Below, in pieces: positions 55,888 to 63,686 of a stretch of 64,000 nt of DNA. This stretch comes from Mucilaginibacter rivuli (lineage in GTDB: Bacteria; Bacteroidota; Bacteroidia; Sphingobacteriales; Sphingobacteriaceae), in assembly GCF_019391655.1 (NCBI RefSeq), contig NZ_JAHXPQ010000003.1, forward strand, positions 124,001 through 188,000. Direction: 5' to 3'. Position numbers and translations under genes: made by a program. The notes under the pieces are model-generated. The model was not told the origin of the DNA and searched no databases. It saw only the letters and a list, made by a program, of their open reading frames with translations. The first letter of the stretch is position 1, and the number at the start of each line of letters is the position of its first letter.

Positions 55888-56649
55888 CTACACCTTCCTG
55901 TTAAACACTGTGGCGTTTGCCTGGCGGGTTGGAGTTATTATCATTTCGTTAATATTAACATGGGCCGGGCGCGATGCCGCGAACCATATCGTTTCGGCAA
56001 TATCTTCGGCCGTTAAGGGCACCAAACCTTCGTACACTTTTTTTGCACGTTCGGCATCACCGTTAAAGCGTACCATCGAAAATTCTGTTTCAACCGCTCC
56101 CGGGTGTATAGCCGTTACTTTAATATCGTGGGGCAACAGATCAACGCGCATGCCTTTGCTTAAAAAATCAACAGCGGCTTTGGTGGCACAGTAAACGTTA
56201 CCGTTGGCATATATCTCTTTGCCGGCTATGGACCCCATATTAATAATGTGCCCCTGACCGTTGGCTATCATCCAGTTTGCTACTGTTTTGCTAACATACA
56301 ACAGGCCTTTTATATTGGTATCTATCATCGTATCCCAATCATCAAATTGCCCTGCCTGTATCGGGTCCAGGCCTTTGCTAAGACCGGCATTATTAATCAG
56401 TATATCTATTTTTTTCCAATGTTCAGGTAAGCCCTCTAATTTACTTACTACCAATTCCTTATCCTCAACATCAAAAACAAGTTGCATCACATCAACACCA
56501 TACTGAGCTTTTAGCTTTTCTGCCAGTTTTTCAAGGCGGTCGGCACGGCGGCCGGTTAATACCAGGTTATACTTTTCGCGGGCAAATGTGTGGGCGCAGG
56601 CTTCGCCAATTCCGGCTGTTGCACCCGTTATCAGTACAATTTTAGACAT
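55888..56649 (-). CDS. short-chain dehydrogenase/reductase
   Basis: 253 residues, classical SDR. NAD(P) site TGATAGIG (8-15), NNAG (87-90), catalytic Ser140, Tyr153 and Lys157 (YCATK). Closest in feel to the YdfG/serine-dehydrogenase group (ITGATAGIGEACA, LTGRRADRLE). Arg35/Arg36 after the second strand suggests NADPH preference. Substrate unknown. Confidence 0.9.
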   Translation of the reverse strand: MSKIVLITGATAGIGEACAHTFAREKYNLVLTGRRADRLEKLAEKLKAQYGVDVMQLVFDVEDKELVVSKLEGLPEHWKKIDILINNAGLSKGLDPIQAGQFDDWDTMIDTNIKGLLYVSKTVANWMIANGQGHIINMGSIAGKEIYANGNVYCATKAAVDFLSKGMRVDLLPHDIKVTAIHPGAVETEFSMVRFNGDAERAKKVYEGLVPLTAEDIAETIWFAASRPAHVNINEMIITPTRQANATVFNRKV

Positions 56650-56702
56650 GGTGTGTTAACAATACGCTACGAAGTTAAGTTTTTTTGCTTAACTGGTTTC
56701 TA

Positions 56703-57440
56703 TTATTCGAAATAGATGGTAAAAACCAGGCTATGCAATAACAGCTTATCGAGTGGTTTTGAATAGGGATCGTTATTGGGAGAAAGGATGTTACCGATAG
56801 AGTTGGAAATTTTAAATTCCGGCGAAAATTTAAAGTATTCAAAATAAATATCTATACCTATGCCTGCTTCGTACGATGCATAACCACGTTGCGAAACCAC
56901 TACCCTATCCAAAGGCGACAGGTTGGGATCTTGCGCTGCGGCTTTGCTTATCCCATAAGAATACTTTAAGCCCCCCAATATATACGCCCTAAAATTGCCA
57001 ATACGATCTGATTTGATCTTTAACGACAGCGGGAACTCTACCAACGATGCGTTAACCTGCTTACTTACTGTGTTTTCGGCGTTAAGGTAGCGGTAAACCA
57101 ATGTTCTATCCGTAAAGGAAAGTGTTGGTGTTGTACGGATCTCGAGGTTATCGCTTATCCGGTAACGGGCAACAAAACCAACGCCAAAACCCTGTGTACC
57201 TGTAGAGCTGATGCTGTATAAAGAATCGGTAACGTTTTTGTTTGAACCCACATCAAAAAAAGGGCTGCGCCAATCGGCAGTTTTAAATATCTTAAAATCA
57301 GAGCTGATGTACTGAAAGCCGAAACCAAAACTAATATCTTTCAGATCGGCACCGCCACCCCATGCGGGTACCACTTGTGCCCATGCGCTATTTCCGCACA
57401 AAAAAACAACCAGGAAAATAAGATATCGGGTTTTTATCAT
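56703..57440 (-). CDS. porT: PorT-family outer-membrane protein
   Basis: 245 residues. Signal peptide about 1-21 (ends AWAQ), then DLKDISFGFGFQYISSDFKIFKTADWRSPFF and barrel strands such as FGVGFVARYRISDNLEIRTTPTLSF, ending LLHSLVFTIYFE. This matches the PorT (SprT) family of the type IX secretion system, and PorT is often placed just after ubiE in Bacteroidota. It overlaps ubiE by 4 nt. The assignment rests on family feel and context, as I could not align it. Confidence 0.72.
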   Translation of the reverse strand: MIKTRYLIFLVVFLCGNSAWAQVVPAWGGGADLKDISFGFGFQYISSDFKIFKTADWRSPFFDVGSNKNVTDSLYSISSTGTQGFGVGFVARYRISDNLEIRTTPTLSFTDRTLVYRYLNAENTVSKQVNASLVEFPLSLKIKSDRIGNFRAYILGGLKYSYGISKAAAQDPNLSPLDRVVVSQRGYASYEAGIGIDIYFEYFKFSPEFKISNSIGNILSPNNDPYSKPLDKLLLHSLVFTIYFE

Positions 57441-58168
57441 TTAACACCTGTGTATATCGAACAGATACCAAACGCAAGAGGCCGCTGTTTGGTATTTTTA
57501 AAGCCTACTTTATCCATTAAAGCAACAAAATCTGCCCCATCGGGAAAAGCAGCTACCGACTCAGGAAGATAGGTATATGCTCTTGAATCTTTAGAGAAAA
57601 GCTTACCTATAGCCGGTGTTACATAATTAAAATAAAAATTATACAGCTGCTTTACAGGGAAAACACGGGGTTTTGAAAATTCGAGCACTACCGCTTTACC
57701 ACCCGGGCGCAGCACACGCTGTATATCGGCAAGGCCTTTTTCAAGGTGCTCAAAATTACGCACACCATAGGCTACTGTTACCGCGTCAAATTCGTTGGCA
57801 TCAAACAACAGTTTTTCCGAATCGCCCATACGCACTTCAAATTGATCATTAAGACCACGTTTGGCAATTTTTTGCTCAGCAACATCCAGCATACCGCGTG
57901 ATATATCAACACCTATGATCTTTTTAGGCTTCAGGATCTTTAACGATTCGAAAGCGAAATCGCCTGTACCTGTTGCAACATCAAGAATATACTGGGGCTG
58001 ATCTTTCTTTAACTCATTAATGGCTATTTTACGCCAGATGATATCAATGCCCAGCGATAAAAAATGGTTCAAAAAATCGTAAGTTTTGGATATGTTGTTG
58101 AACATATCGGCCACCTGCTCCTTTTTAGTGGCCCCTTCGTTTTGGTAGGGTGTTACTGTTTTGCTCAT
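57437..58168 (-). CDS. ubiE: demethylmenaquinone methyltransferase
   Basis: SAM-dependent C-methyltransferase of menaquinone (and ubiquinone) synthesis; in this group it acts as MenG. 243 residues. Family marks: FNNISKTYDFLNHFLSLGID at about 22-41, ILDVATGTGDFAF (SAM motif I, about 61-73), DAVTVAYGVRNFEHLEKGL near 128-146. It is the first gene of the ubiE-porT pair, and its -7 box ends 7 nt from the ATG. Confidence 0.96.
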   Translation of the reverse strand: MSKTVTPYQNEGATKKEQVADMFNNISKTYDFLNHFLSLGIDIIWRKIAINELKKDQPQYILDVATGTGDFAFESLKILKPKKIIGVDISRGMLDVAEQKIAKRGLNDQFEVRMGDSEKLLFDANEFDAVTVAYGVRNFEHLEKGLADIQRVLRPGGKAVVLEFSKPRVFPVKQLYNFYFNYVTPAIGKLFSKDSRAYTYLPESVAAFPDGADFVALMDKVGFKNTKQRPLAFGICSIYTGVK

Positions 58169-58175
58169 GCAAGGG

Positions 58176-58183
58176 CAAAGATA
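58176..58183 (-). promoter_or_regulatory. -7 box of ubiE abutting the start
   Basis: TATCTTTG fits TAnnTTTG. Only 7 nt separate it from the ATG, implying little or no leader. The -33 position falls inside the GATGGAAGATG inverted repeat and is not a TTG. Confidence 0.5.
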
Positions 58184-58193
58184 GTTGTTTTAT

Positions 58194-58270
58194 GTAAGAT
58201 GGAAGATGGAAGACGGAAGATGTCTTTTTATTTTGTCACATCTTCCATCTTACCTTTTACATCTTCCATC
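58194..58270. repeat. inverted repeat built on GATGGAAGATG words
   Basis: GTAAGATGGAAGATG (58194-58208) is the exact reverse complement of 58239-58253. The left side continues with more copies of GGAAGA, and a third copy of the reverse word, ATCTTCCATC, ends at 58270. It fills the spacer between ubiE and the VOC gene and reaches the VOC stop codon. Confidence 0.8.
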
Positions 58271-58757
58271 ATTTTAACTCTGCCAATAACCCATGTACAT
58301 CTAACCGCTGAGTGAACATGGTTAAATCGCCATTCTCATCTACCGGCCATTGGTCTTTAGGTCTGTCCCAGTAAAGTTCTACGCCATTATGGTCGGGGTC
58401 GTCAAGATAGATAGCTTCGGATACGCCATGATCTGACATGCCTGTTATGGGATATTTGTTATCAATTAATCGCTGTAATATTTCGGCAAGGTCTTTACGC
58501 TCAGGGAACAAAATGGCGGTATGGTATAAGCCTGGTGCTCTTTCGGGAGCCGGGCCGGAGCCTTTGCTGTGCCATGTGTTCAAACCGATATGGTGATGGT
58601 ACCCCCCTGCCGATATAAAAGCAGCTTCGGTACCGTATTTCATTACCAGATCGAAACCTAACAAGCCCGAGTAAAAATCGAGCGAGCGTTGCAGATCGCT
58701 AACCTTCAAATGTACGTGGCCAATGCGGGTTTCGGCAGGTATTTTATATGCTTCCAT
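58269..58757 (-). CDS. VOC-superfamily (glyoxalase-fold) protein
   Basis: 162 residues from the ATG at 58757; an extra 11 codons upstream are open but lack family similarity. Two beta-alpha-beta-beta-beta modules: HVHLKVSDLQRSLDFYSGLLGF (about 12-33) and the second ending DPDHNGVELYWDRP (about 122-135). Possible metal ligands are His14, His69-70 and Glu131. Similar to extradiol-dioxygenase-like members; the substrate is unknown. Confidence 0.85.
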   Translation of the reverse strand: MEAYKIPAETRIGHVHLKVSDLQRSLDFYSGLLGFDLVMKYGTEAAFISAGGYHHHIGLNTWHSKGSGPAPERAPGLYHTAILFPERKDLAEILQRLIDNKYPITGMSDHGVSEAIYLDDPDHNGVELYWDRPKDQWPVDENGDLTMFTQRLDVHGLLAELK

Positions 58758-58775
58758 TTTTATATGTTTAAACAT

Positions 58776-58783
58776 CAAATTTA
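58776..58783 (-). promoter_or_regulatory. -7 box of VOC gene
   Basis: TAAATTTG fits TAnnTTTG, 18 nt upstream of the ATG. No -33 match. Confidence 0.5.
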
Positions 58784-58905
58784 CGGACAAGTAAAAAATA
58801 ATCTGTTTGCCTACTGTAAATTTAATTTATAAAATTACGTTAATGATGAAATTACGGCTTTAAAAAGCAAATTAATTTTTTCATTTTAGTACATACTTAC
58901 TACCC

Positions 58906-61662
58906 TTGACAGCCACTGCAATTATACCGCGTAAGCTTCCCTTTTTATTCCTGATGCTGATGGCATTTGCAGGGCTGGCGCAAAACCATGCTGAAATTAA
59001 AGGCAGAGTACTTGATTCGGTAAGTTATCAGCCTTTGGCCCTTGCCACTATTGCCGTGGTAAATGTACAGGATAGCCTGTCATCATTGGTATCATATACC
59101 GTAACTGATAAAACGGGTGCGTTTACCCTGCACAATTTACCTTCGGGCGTTCAGTTAAAAATACTCATCACTTATGTTGGCTGCTATCCGTTCCGTAAGA
59201 TCATCACTTTAAATAAAAATCAGGCTGTTGATATTGGCGAGGTGCTGCTCAATCAAAAAGACCTGAAAGAAATAGCAGTTAAAGACAGGATGCCTATAGT
59301 GATCAGAAAAGACACCATTGAGTTTAACGCCGAAGCTTTTAAAACAAGGCCCAACGCCGTTGTGGAAGACCTGCTCAAAAAGCTACCCGGCGTTGAAGTG
59401 GATATTGAGGGAATAATTACGGTAAACGGTAAAAGTGTGAGCAAAATTTTGGTTGATGGCCGCGAGTTTTTTAGTAACGATCCGCGCATCGCCTCAAAAA
59501 ACCTTGATGCGGACATGGTTGAAAAGGTGCAGGTTTATGATGACCGCGAAGACGACCCCGACCACCTGGTACCTGCAGCTAAGCTGAACAAGATCATCAA
59601 TCTTAAATTTAAGAAAGCCTTAAAGAAAAGCGCGTTTGGTAAAATATATGCCGGTGGTGGCACCGAGGGCCATTATAGTGTGGGCGGCCTGTATAATATA
59701 TTTCGTGATACTTTACAGGTAAGTATGCTTGCTTTAAGCAATAACCTTAACAATACAGGTTTTGACTTTAACGACATTTACCAGGGTGCCGGACTTGGGC
59801 GCGGCGGCGAAGCCTTTTACCGGGGAGGCCTTTCTGCGTTTGGGGGCAGCGCAGGTATACAAACCGTTACATCGGGCGGTATTAATATTAATGACGACTA
59901 TGGCAAAAAGCTCAAAATTAACCTGGCCTATTATTACAGCCAAACCCGCAGCCGTAACAACAGCGTAAACAACACCCAGCAGTTTATTAATGTTTACACT
60001 ATACCAACCCTTAACGATACTACATTAACTACTAAAAATGCAGATAATCATTCGTCAACCGCAATTAAACATAACATAACCGGGCTTATCAGGTGGCAAC
60101 CTGATGATGTTACTCAAATTAAATACACCCCGATATTTAGTTATAATGATAACCTATCAAACCAAAACAGCTTTGGCAGCAGTTTTAGTAACTTTGCACC
60201 GCTCATTAATCAAACAGAAAACAGCAATTCAACAGATGGTAGCAGTTTCCAGTTTCAGCACCAGTTCAGCTATAATCATCAGCTAAACCGAAAAGGCGAA
60301 TCGATAAGTATTGAGCATAGCCTTATGTTTAATCCGGCCAAAAGTGTATCATATAACAATAACGAGCTACAGTCGTACACAGCTTTCCCATCTTACCTGC
60401 TAAAAAGGTATGCGAATAATGAAGATAATAATACCAACGCAAGCCTGGCGGTAAGCTACCGCTACCCGGTTATTAAAAATCTGGCCCTGAGCATAGGCTT
60501 GAGCACCGAGTATAATTACCAGTTAGACAATGTTTATACTTATGATTTTGACCCCATAACCGGCGAATACGATACCTATTTAACAGCACAAAGCGCCAAC
60601 TTAACACGCAATAAATGGATACATAATATCAGGCCGGGCTTAACTTATAATTTTGGCAATAGTGTTTCAATAGAGATTGATATGCTGGCACAACTACAGC
60701 AGGTAAACAATAAATTTTACAGGAACATTAGCGATATTAATCAAAACTATTTTACGTTTTTGCCCAATGTACAGTTAAACGCCGGCAGCTTTAGCTTTAA
60801 TTACAGCGCCAGTACTACATTGCCCAATATTGGCGATATGATACCTTATTCCATTACATTTAGCCCATCTTATTCCATTACCGGCAACCCCGACTTAAAA
60901 CTCACCCGGCACAACAACTTTGCCATTGGCTACAATAACTACAGCAGCCAAAGCCAGGTAAGCTTTAATCTGAGCGCCAGCGCTTCATTTGAAAAGAGTG
61001 GTGTATTCAGACAAAAAACATTAAACGCTCAACTCGCCGAAACAAGCATGCCCATTAACCGCGATGGCAGGTATACCATAAGTGTAGGCAGTTACATTAG
61101 CAAACGGTTTAAAAAACAAAACGATATAAGGTTAAACGGCACCATCAGCATAAATTTAAGCAAGAGCTATAATTTTTTCGAGATCAATCATCGTGATGGT
61201 AACCAAAATAACTATCACGCTACGCTAAGCCCGCGCCTATCCATAAATTATAGAGAAATTCTGGAAATTGAACCATCGTACAGCCTTAACCAAACATTTA
61301 CCAGTTATAGCGGGGTGGATTATGGCAATCAAAGCAATACCACACATAACGTAGATACCCGCTTCAATATCTTCCTGCCAAAAAAATTAACCATCGAGGG
61401 CGATTTCAGCTATAACTATAACCCGGTGGTTAGTCCGGGTTTTCAAAAGAGCATTAACCTGTTCAGCCTGAGTATTGACAGGCCGCTGATGAAAAAGGAC
61501 AGGGGCAACATCAAACTCTCCTGCTATGATATTTTGAACCAGAATATTGGCTCAAACCGCTATGTTGTAGATAATACCGTTACCGATATCGAATCGCAGA
61601 TATTGAAAAGGTATTTTCTGTTAACACTGCAATTCAAGTTTAATAAAGCAATAACCAAATAA
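58906..61662 (+). CDS. TonB-receptor-like outer-membrane beta-barrel protein
   Basis: 918 residues. TTG start at 58906 is needed to keep the signal peptide (RKLPFLFLMLMAFAGLAQ); the first ATGs are inside it. Residues about 28-110 are a carboxypeptidase-regulatory-like domain (AEIKGRVLDSVSYQPLALATI). About 125-225 fit a plug-like region (LLKKLPGVEVDIEGIITVNGKSVSKILVDGREFF, typical of this outer-membrane beta-barrel family), and the rest is a large barrel rich in Asn/Tyr/Ser. No TonB box or SusD partner beside it. Cargo unknown. Confidence 0.88.
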   Translation: MTATAIIPRKLPFLFLMLMAFAGLAQNHAEIKGRVLDSVSYQPLALATIAVVNVQDSLSSLVSYTVTDKTGAFTLHNLPSGVQLKILITYVGCYPFRKIITLNKNQAVDIGEVLLNQKDLKEIAVKDRMPIVIRKDTIEFNAEAFKTRPNAVVEDLLKKLPGVEVDIEGIITVNGKSVSKILVDGREFFSNDPRIASKNLDADMVEKVQVYDDREDDPDHLVPAAKLNKIINLKFKKALKKSAFGKIYAGGGTEGHYSVGGLYNIFRDTLQVSMLALSNNLNNTGFDFNDIYQGAGLGRGGEAFYRGGLSAFGGSAGIQTVTSGGININDDYGKKLKINLAYYYSQTRSRNNSVNNTQQFINVYTIPTLNDTTLTTKNADNHSSTAIKHNITGLIRWQPDDVTQIKYTPIFSYNDNLSNQNSFGSSFSNFAPLINQTENSNSTDGSSFQFQHQFSYNHQLNRKGESISIEHSLMFNPAKSVSYNNNELQSYTAFPSYLLKRYANNEDNNTNASLAVSYRYPVIKNLALSIGLSTEYNYQLDNVYTYDFDPITGEYDTYLTAQSANLTRNKWIHNIRPGLTYNFGNSVSIEIDMLAQLQQVNNKFYRNISDINQNYFTFLPNVQLNAGSFSFNYSASTTLPNIGDMIPYSITFSPSYSITGNPDLKLTRHNNFAIGYNNYSSQSQVSFNLSASASFEKSGVFRQKTLNAQLAETSMPINRDGRYTISVGSYISKRFKKQNDIRLNGTISINLSKSYNFFEINHRDGNQNNYHATLSPRLSINYREILEIEPSYSLNQTFTSYSGVDYGNQSNTTHNVDTRFNIFLPKKLTIEGDFSYNYNPVVSPGFQKSINLFSLSIDRPLMKKDRGNIKLSCYDILNQNIGSNRYVVDNTVTDIESQILKRYFLLTLQFKFNKAITK

Positions 61663-61666
61663 GCAT

Positions 61667-61674
61667 TACCTTTG
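61667..61674 (+). promoter_or_regulatory. -7 box of engB abutting the start
   Basis: TACCTTTG fits TAnnTTTG and ends 4 nt before the ATG, between the stop of the barrel gene and engB. The transcript would start at or inside the start codon. No -33 TTG. Confidence 0.45.
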
Positions 61675-61678
61675 CAGG

Positions 61679-62335
61679 ATGATCATAAAATCGGCCGAGT
61701 TTATTTGCAGTAACACACAGGTATCAAAACTGCCGCCCCCGCTAAAGCCTGAATATGCTTTTATTGGCCGGTCTAACGTAGGCAAATCATCGTTAATTAA
61801 TATGCTTGTCGCGAAGAAAGGCTTAGCCAAAACTTCACAAACGCCCGGTAAAACACAGCTCATCAATCACTTTTACATTAACGACACCTGGTACCTGGTC
61901 GATCTGCCCGGTTATGGTTACGCCCGCATATCAAAAAGTAAAAAAGAAGACTGGGATAAATTCATTCGCACCTACCTTAACAAACGCGAGAGCCTGCAAT
62001 GTGTAATGGTGTTGATAGACAGCCGAGTGCCGCCGCAAAAAATAGATATTCAGTTTTGTAATTGGTTAGGCGAAAAAGGGTTATCATTCGTTCTGATATT
62101 TACCAAAGCGGATAAACAATCGAGCATTAAAACCGACCAAACTATCGCGGCCTTTAAAAAAGAACTGTTAAAAACTTTTGAAGAAGTACCGCAGGTGTTC
62201 ATCACATCTGCCGAAGAGCATACAGGACGCGAGGAAGTGTTGGGATTTATTGGTTCGATAAATGCCCAATTCGACCCAAAAGCTGCCGCCGCAGTTTATG
62301 AGGATTATAAAAATTCGATAGAAAATAACACATAG
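61679..62335 (+). CDS. engB: ribosome biogenesis GTPase YsxC/EngB
   Basis: GTPase acting on the late 50S subunit. 218 residues. G1 GRSNVGKSS (30-38), G3 DLPGYG (75-80), G4 TKAD (142-145), and the following SAEE as G5. The DUF559 cassette starts 21 nt after its stop. Confidence 0.96.
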   Translation: MIIKSAEFICSNTQVSKLPPPLKPEYAFIGRSNVGKSSLINMLVAKKGLAKTSQTPGKTQLINHFYINDTWYLVDLPGYGYARISKSKKEDWDKFIRTYLNKRESLQCVMVLIDSRVPPQKIDIQFCNWLGEKGLSFVLIFTKADKQSSIKTDQTIAAFKKELLKTFEEVPQVFITSAEEHTGREEVLGFIGSINAQFDPKAAAAVYEDYKNSIENNT

Positions 62336-62356
62336 GTAAGGCCTTGAGCGATGGGC

Positions 62357-62384
62357 TCCCCTCTTGAGAGGGGCAGGGGTGTGT
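62357..62384 (+). repeat. left inverted repeat of the DUF559 cassette
   Basis: 28 nt: a perfect 16-bp palindrome CCCCTCTTGAGAGGGG with a leading T, then CAGGGGTGTGT. The reverse complement of the right copy (62789-62817) has the same palindrome and GGGGTGTGT tail, differing only in the CA/TTA joint. Confidence 0.9.
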
Positions 62385-62402
62385 AAGCCAACGGATAGGA
62401 AA

Positions 62403-62822
62403 ATGAAACGCAAGATCATTCCATACAACAGTAAATTAAAACAACTTGCAAGAAGCTTAAGAAACGATAGCACATTAGGCGAAATATTATTATGGAAAGA
62501 GTTAAACAACAAACAGTTTTATAGTCAGGATTTTCATCGTCAAAAACCATTACTTAATTATATTGTAGATTTTTATTGCTATGAGTTGAATTTGGTGATC
62601 GAGATAGATGGAATGTATCACAATCATGAAGAAAAAAACAACTCCGATATTTTACGTGATAAAGAATTAGAATCATTTGGATTAACAGTTATTCGTTTTA
62701 CAGAAAAAGAAGTGCGACAGGATATGATAAATATTATACGAACGCTTGAGGATTACTATTTAACATTTATAGAAAAGCACGCAGAAGAACACACCCCTAA
62801 CCCCTCTCAAGAGGGGAACTAA
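62403..62822 (+). CDS. DUF559 endonuclease-like protein
   Basis: 139 residues from the ATG at 62403; a TTG 13 codons upstream would lie in the left repeat. Vsr/MutH-like PD-(D/E)xK fold: Glu26 (LGEILLW), Asp56 (YIVDFYC), Glu67 and Asp69 (VIEIDG), His73, Arg99 (GLTVIRF). The last codons (about HTPNPSQEGN) are read out of the right inverted repeat and the stop lies just beyond it. AT-rich compared with its neighbours. Its nuclease role is inferred from the fold; see the findings. Confidence 0.85.
   Translation: MKRKIIPYNSKLKQLARSLRNDSTLGEILLWKELNNKQFYSQDFHRQKPLLNYIVDFYCYELNLVIEIDGMYHNHEEKNNSDILRDKELESFGLTVIRFTEKEVRQDMINIIRTLEDYYLTFIEKHAEEHTPNPSQEGN
62789..62817 (-). repeat. right inverted repeat of the DUF559 cassette
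   Basis: 29 nt, read on the minus strand as TCCCCTCTTGAGAGGGG, then TTA, then GGGGTGTGT. It pairs with the left repeat at 62357-62384. On the plus strand it encodes the last ten or so residues of the DUF559 protein. No target-site duplication is seen. Confidence 0.9.
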
Positions 62823-62830
62823 AATTCGAT

Positions 62831-63685
62831 ATGAAAAAATACCTTTCATTAGTTACCTTTTCGCATACTATTTTTGCCATGCCATTCGCTTTTATCGGCT
62901 TCTTTTTGGCAATAACTACCACAACCCACGCTTTTGAATGGCAAAAGCTTTTAATGATGGTGATGTGTATGGTATTTGCCCGTAACTCGGCTATGGCATT
63001 TAACCGTTATTTGGATAAAGATATTGATGCCAAAAACCCACGCACTAAAGTACGCGATATACCTGCAGGCAGGTTAACGGCAAAGGCAGCTTTAACATTT
63101 ACTTTGGTTAACTGCGCGTTGTTTATTCTCACTACATGGTTCATCAACACGCTGTGCTTTTACTTATCACCTGTAGCTTTATTTGTAGTGCTGGGCTATA
63201 GCTTTACCAAGCGTTTTACCGCGCTTTGCCATTTGGTTTTAGGTTTAGGCTTGTCGCTTGCCCCTATTGGCGCTTATTTAGTGGTAACAGGCGAGTTTGC
63301 TCTATTACCCATCTTTTTCTCGCTATCGGTACTATGCTGGGTAAGCGGGTTTGATATTATTTATGCTTTGCAGGATGAAGACTTTGACCGTGCCGAAAAC
63401 CTGCACTCTATACCAGCTTATTTAGGCAAGGTTAACGCGCTCCGTTTATCTACAGCGCTACATGTACTATCGGCTATTTTTATTGCATTACCAACCATCT
63501 ACACACATGTAGGCTGGCCTTACTATGTTGGGATACTATTCTTCTGTAGTATGCTCATATATCAGCACAGACTGGTTAAGCCTAATGACTTGAGCCGTGT
63601 AAACTTCGCTTTTATGACCACTAACGGAATTGCCAGCGTAGTATTCGCAGTATTCTTTCTGATAGACAGGCTTTGGGTGCGATAG
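62831..63685 (+). CDS. UbiA-like polyprenyltransferase
   Basis: Integral-membrane prenyltransferase, 284 residues, about eight helices. Both Mg-diphosphate motifs are present: NRYLDKDID (58-66) and YALQDEDFDRAEN (about 180-192). Similar to the 4-hydroxybenzoate polyprenyltransferase/MqnP group of menaquinone synthesis. In a menaquinone organism MqnP-like action is likely; the ubiE gene at 57437-58168 is in the same window. Confidence 0.9.
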   Translation: MKKYLSLVTFSHTIFAMPFAFIGFFLAITTTTHAFEWQKLLMMVMCMVFARNSAMAFNRYLDKDIDAKNPRTKVRDIPAGRLTAKAALTFTLVNCALFILTTWFINTLCFYLSPVALFVVLGYSFTKRFTALCHLVLGLGLSLAPIGAYLVVTGEFALLPIFFSLSVLCWVSGFDIIYALQDEDFDRAENLHSIPAYLGKVNALRLSTALHVLSAIFIALPTIYTHVGWPYYVGILFFCSMLIYQHRLVKPNDLSRVNFAFMTTNGIASVVFAVFFLIDRLWVR

Positions 63686-63686
63686 T

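Noticed and set aside
62364..62402. Upstream TTG start for the DUF559 gene
   Set aside because: It would lie within the left inverted repeat; the ATG at 62403 gives the family's usual N-terminus.
62336..62830. Target-site duplication flanking the DUF559 cassette
   Set aside because: Bases just outside the repeats (GGGC before, ACTA after) do not match; no duplication of 3-10 nt found.
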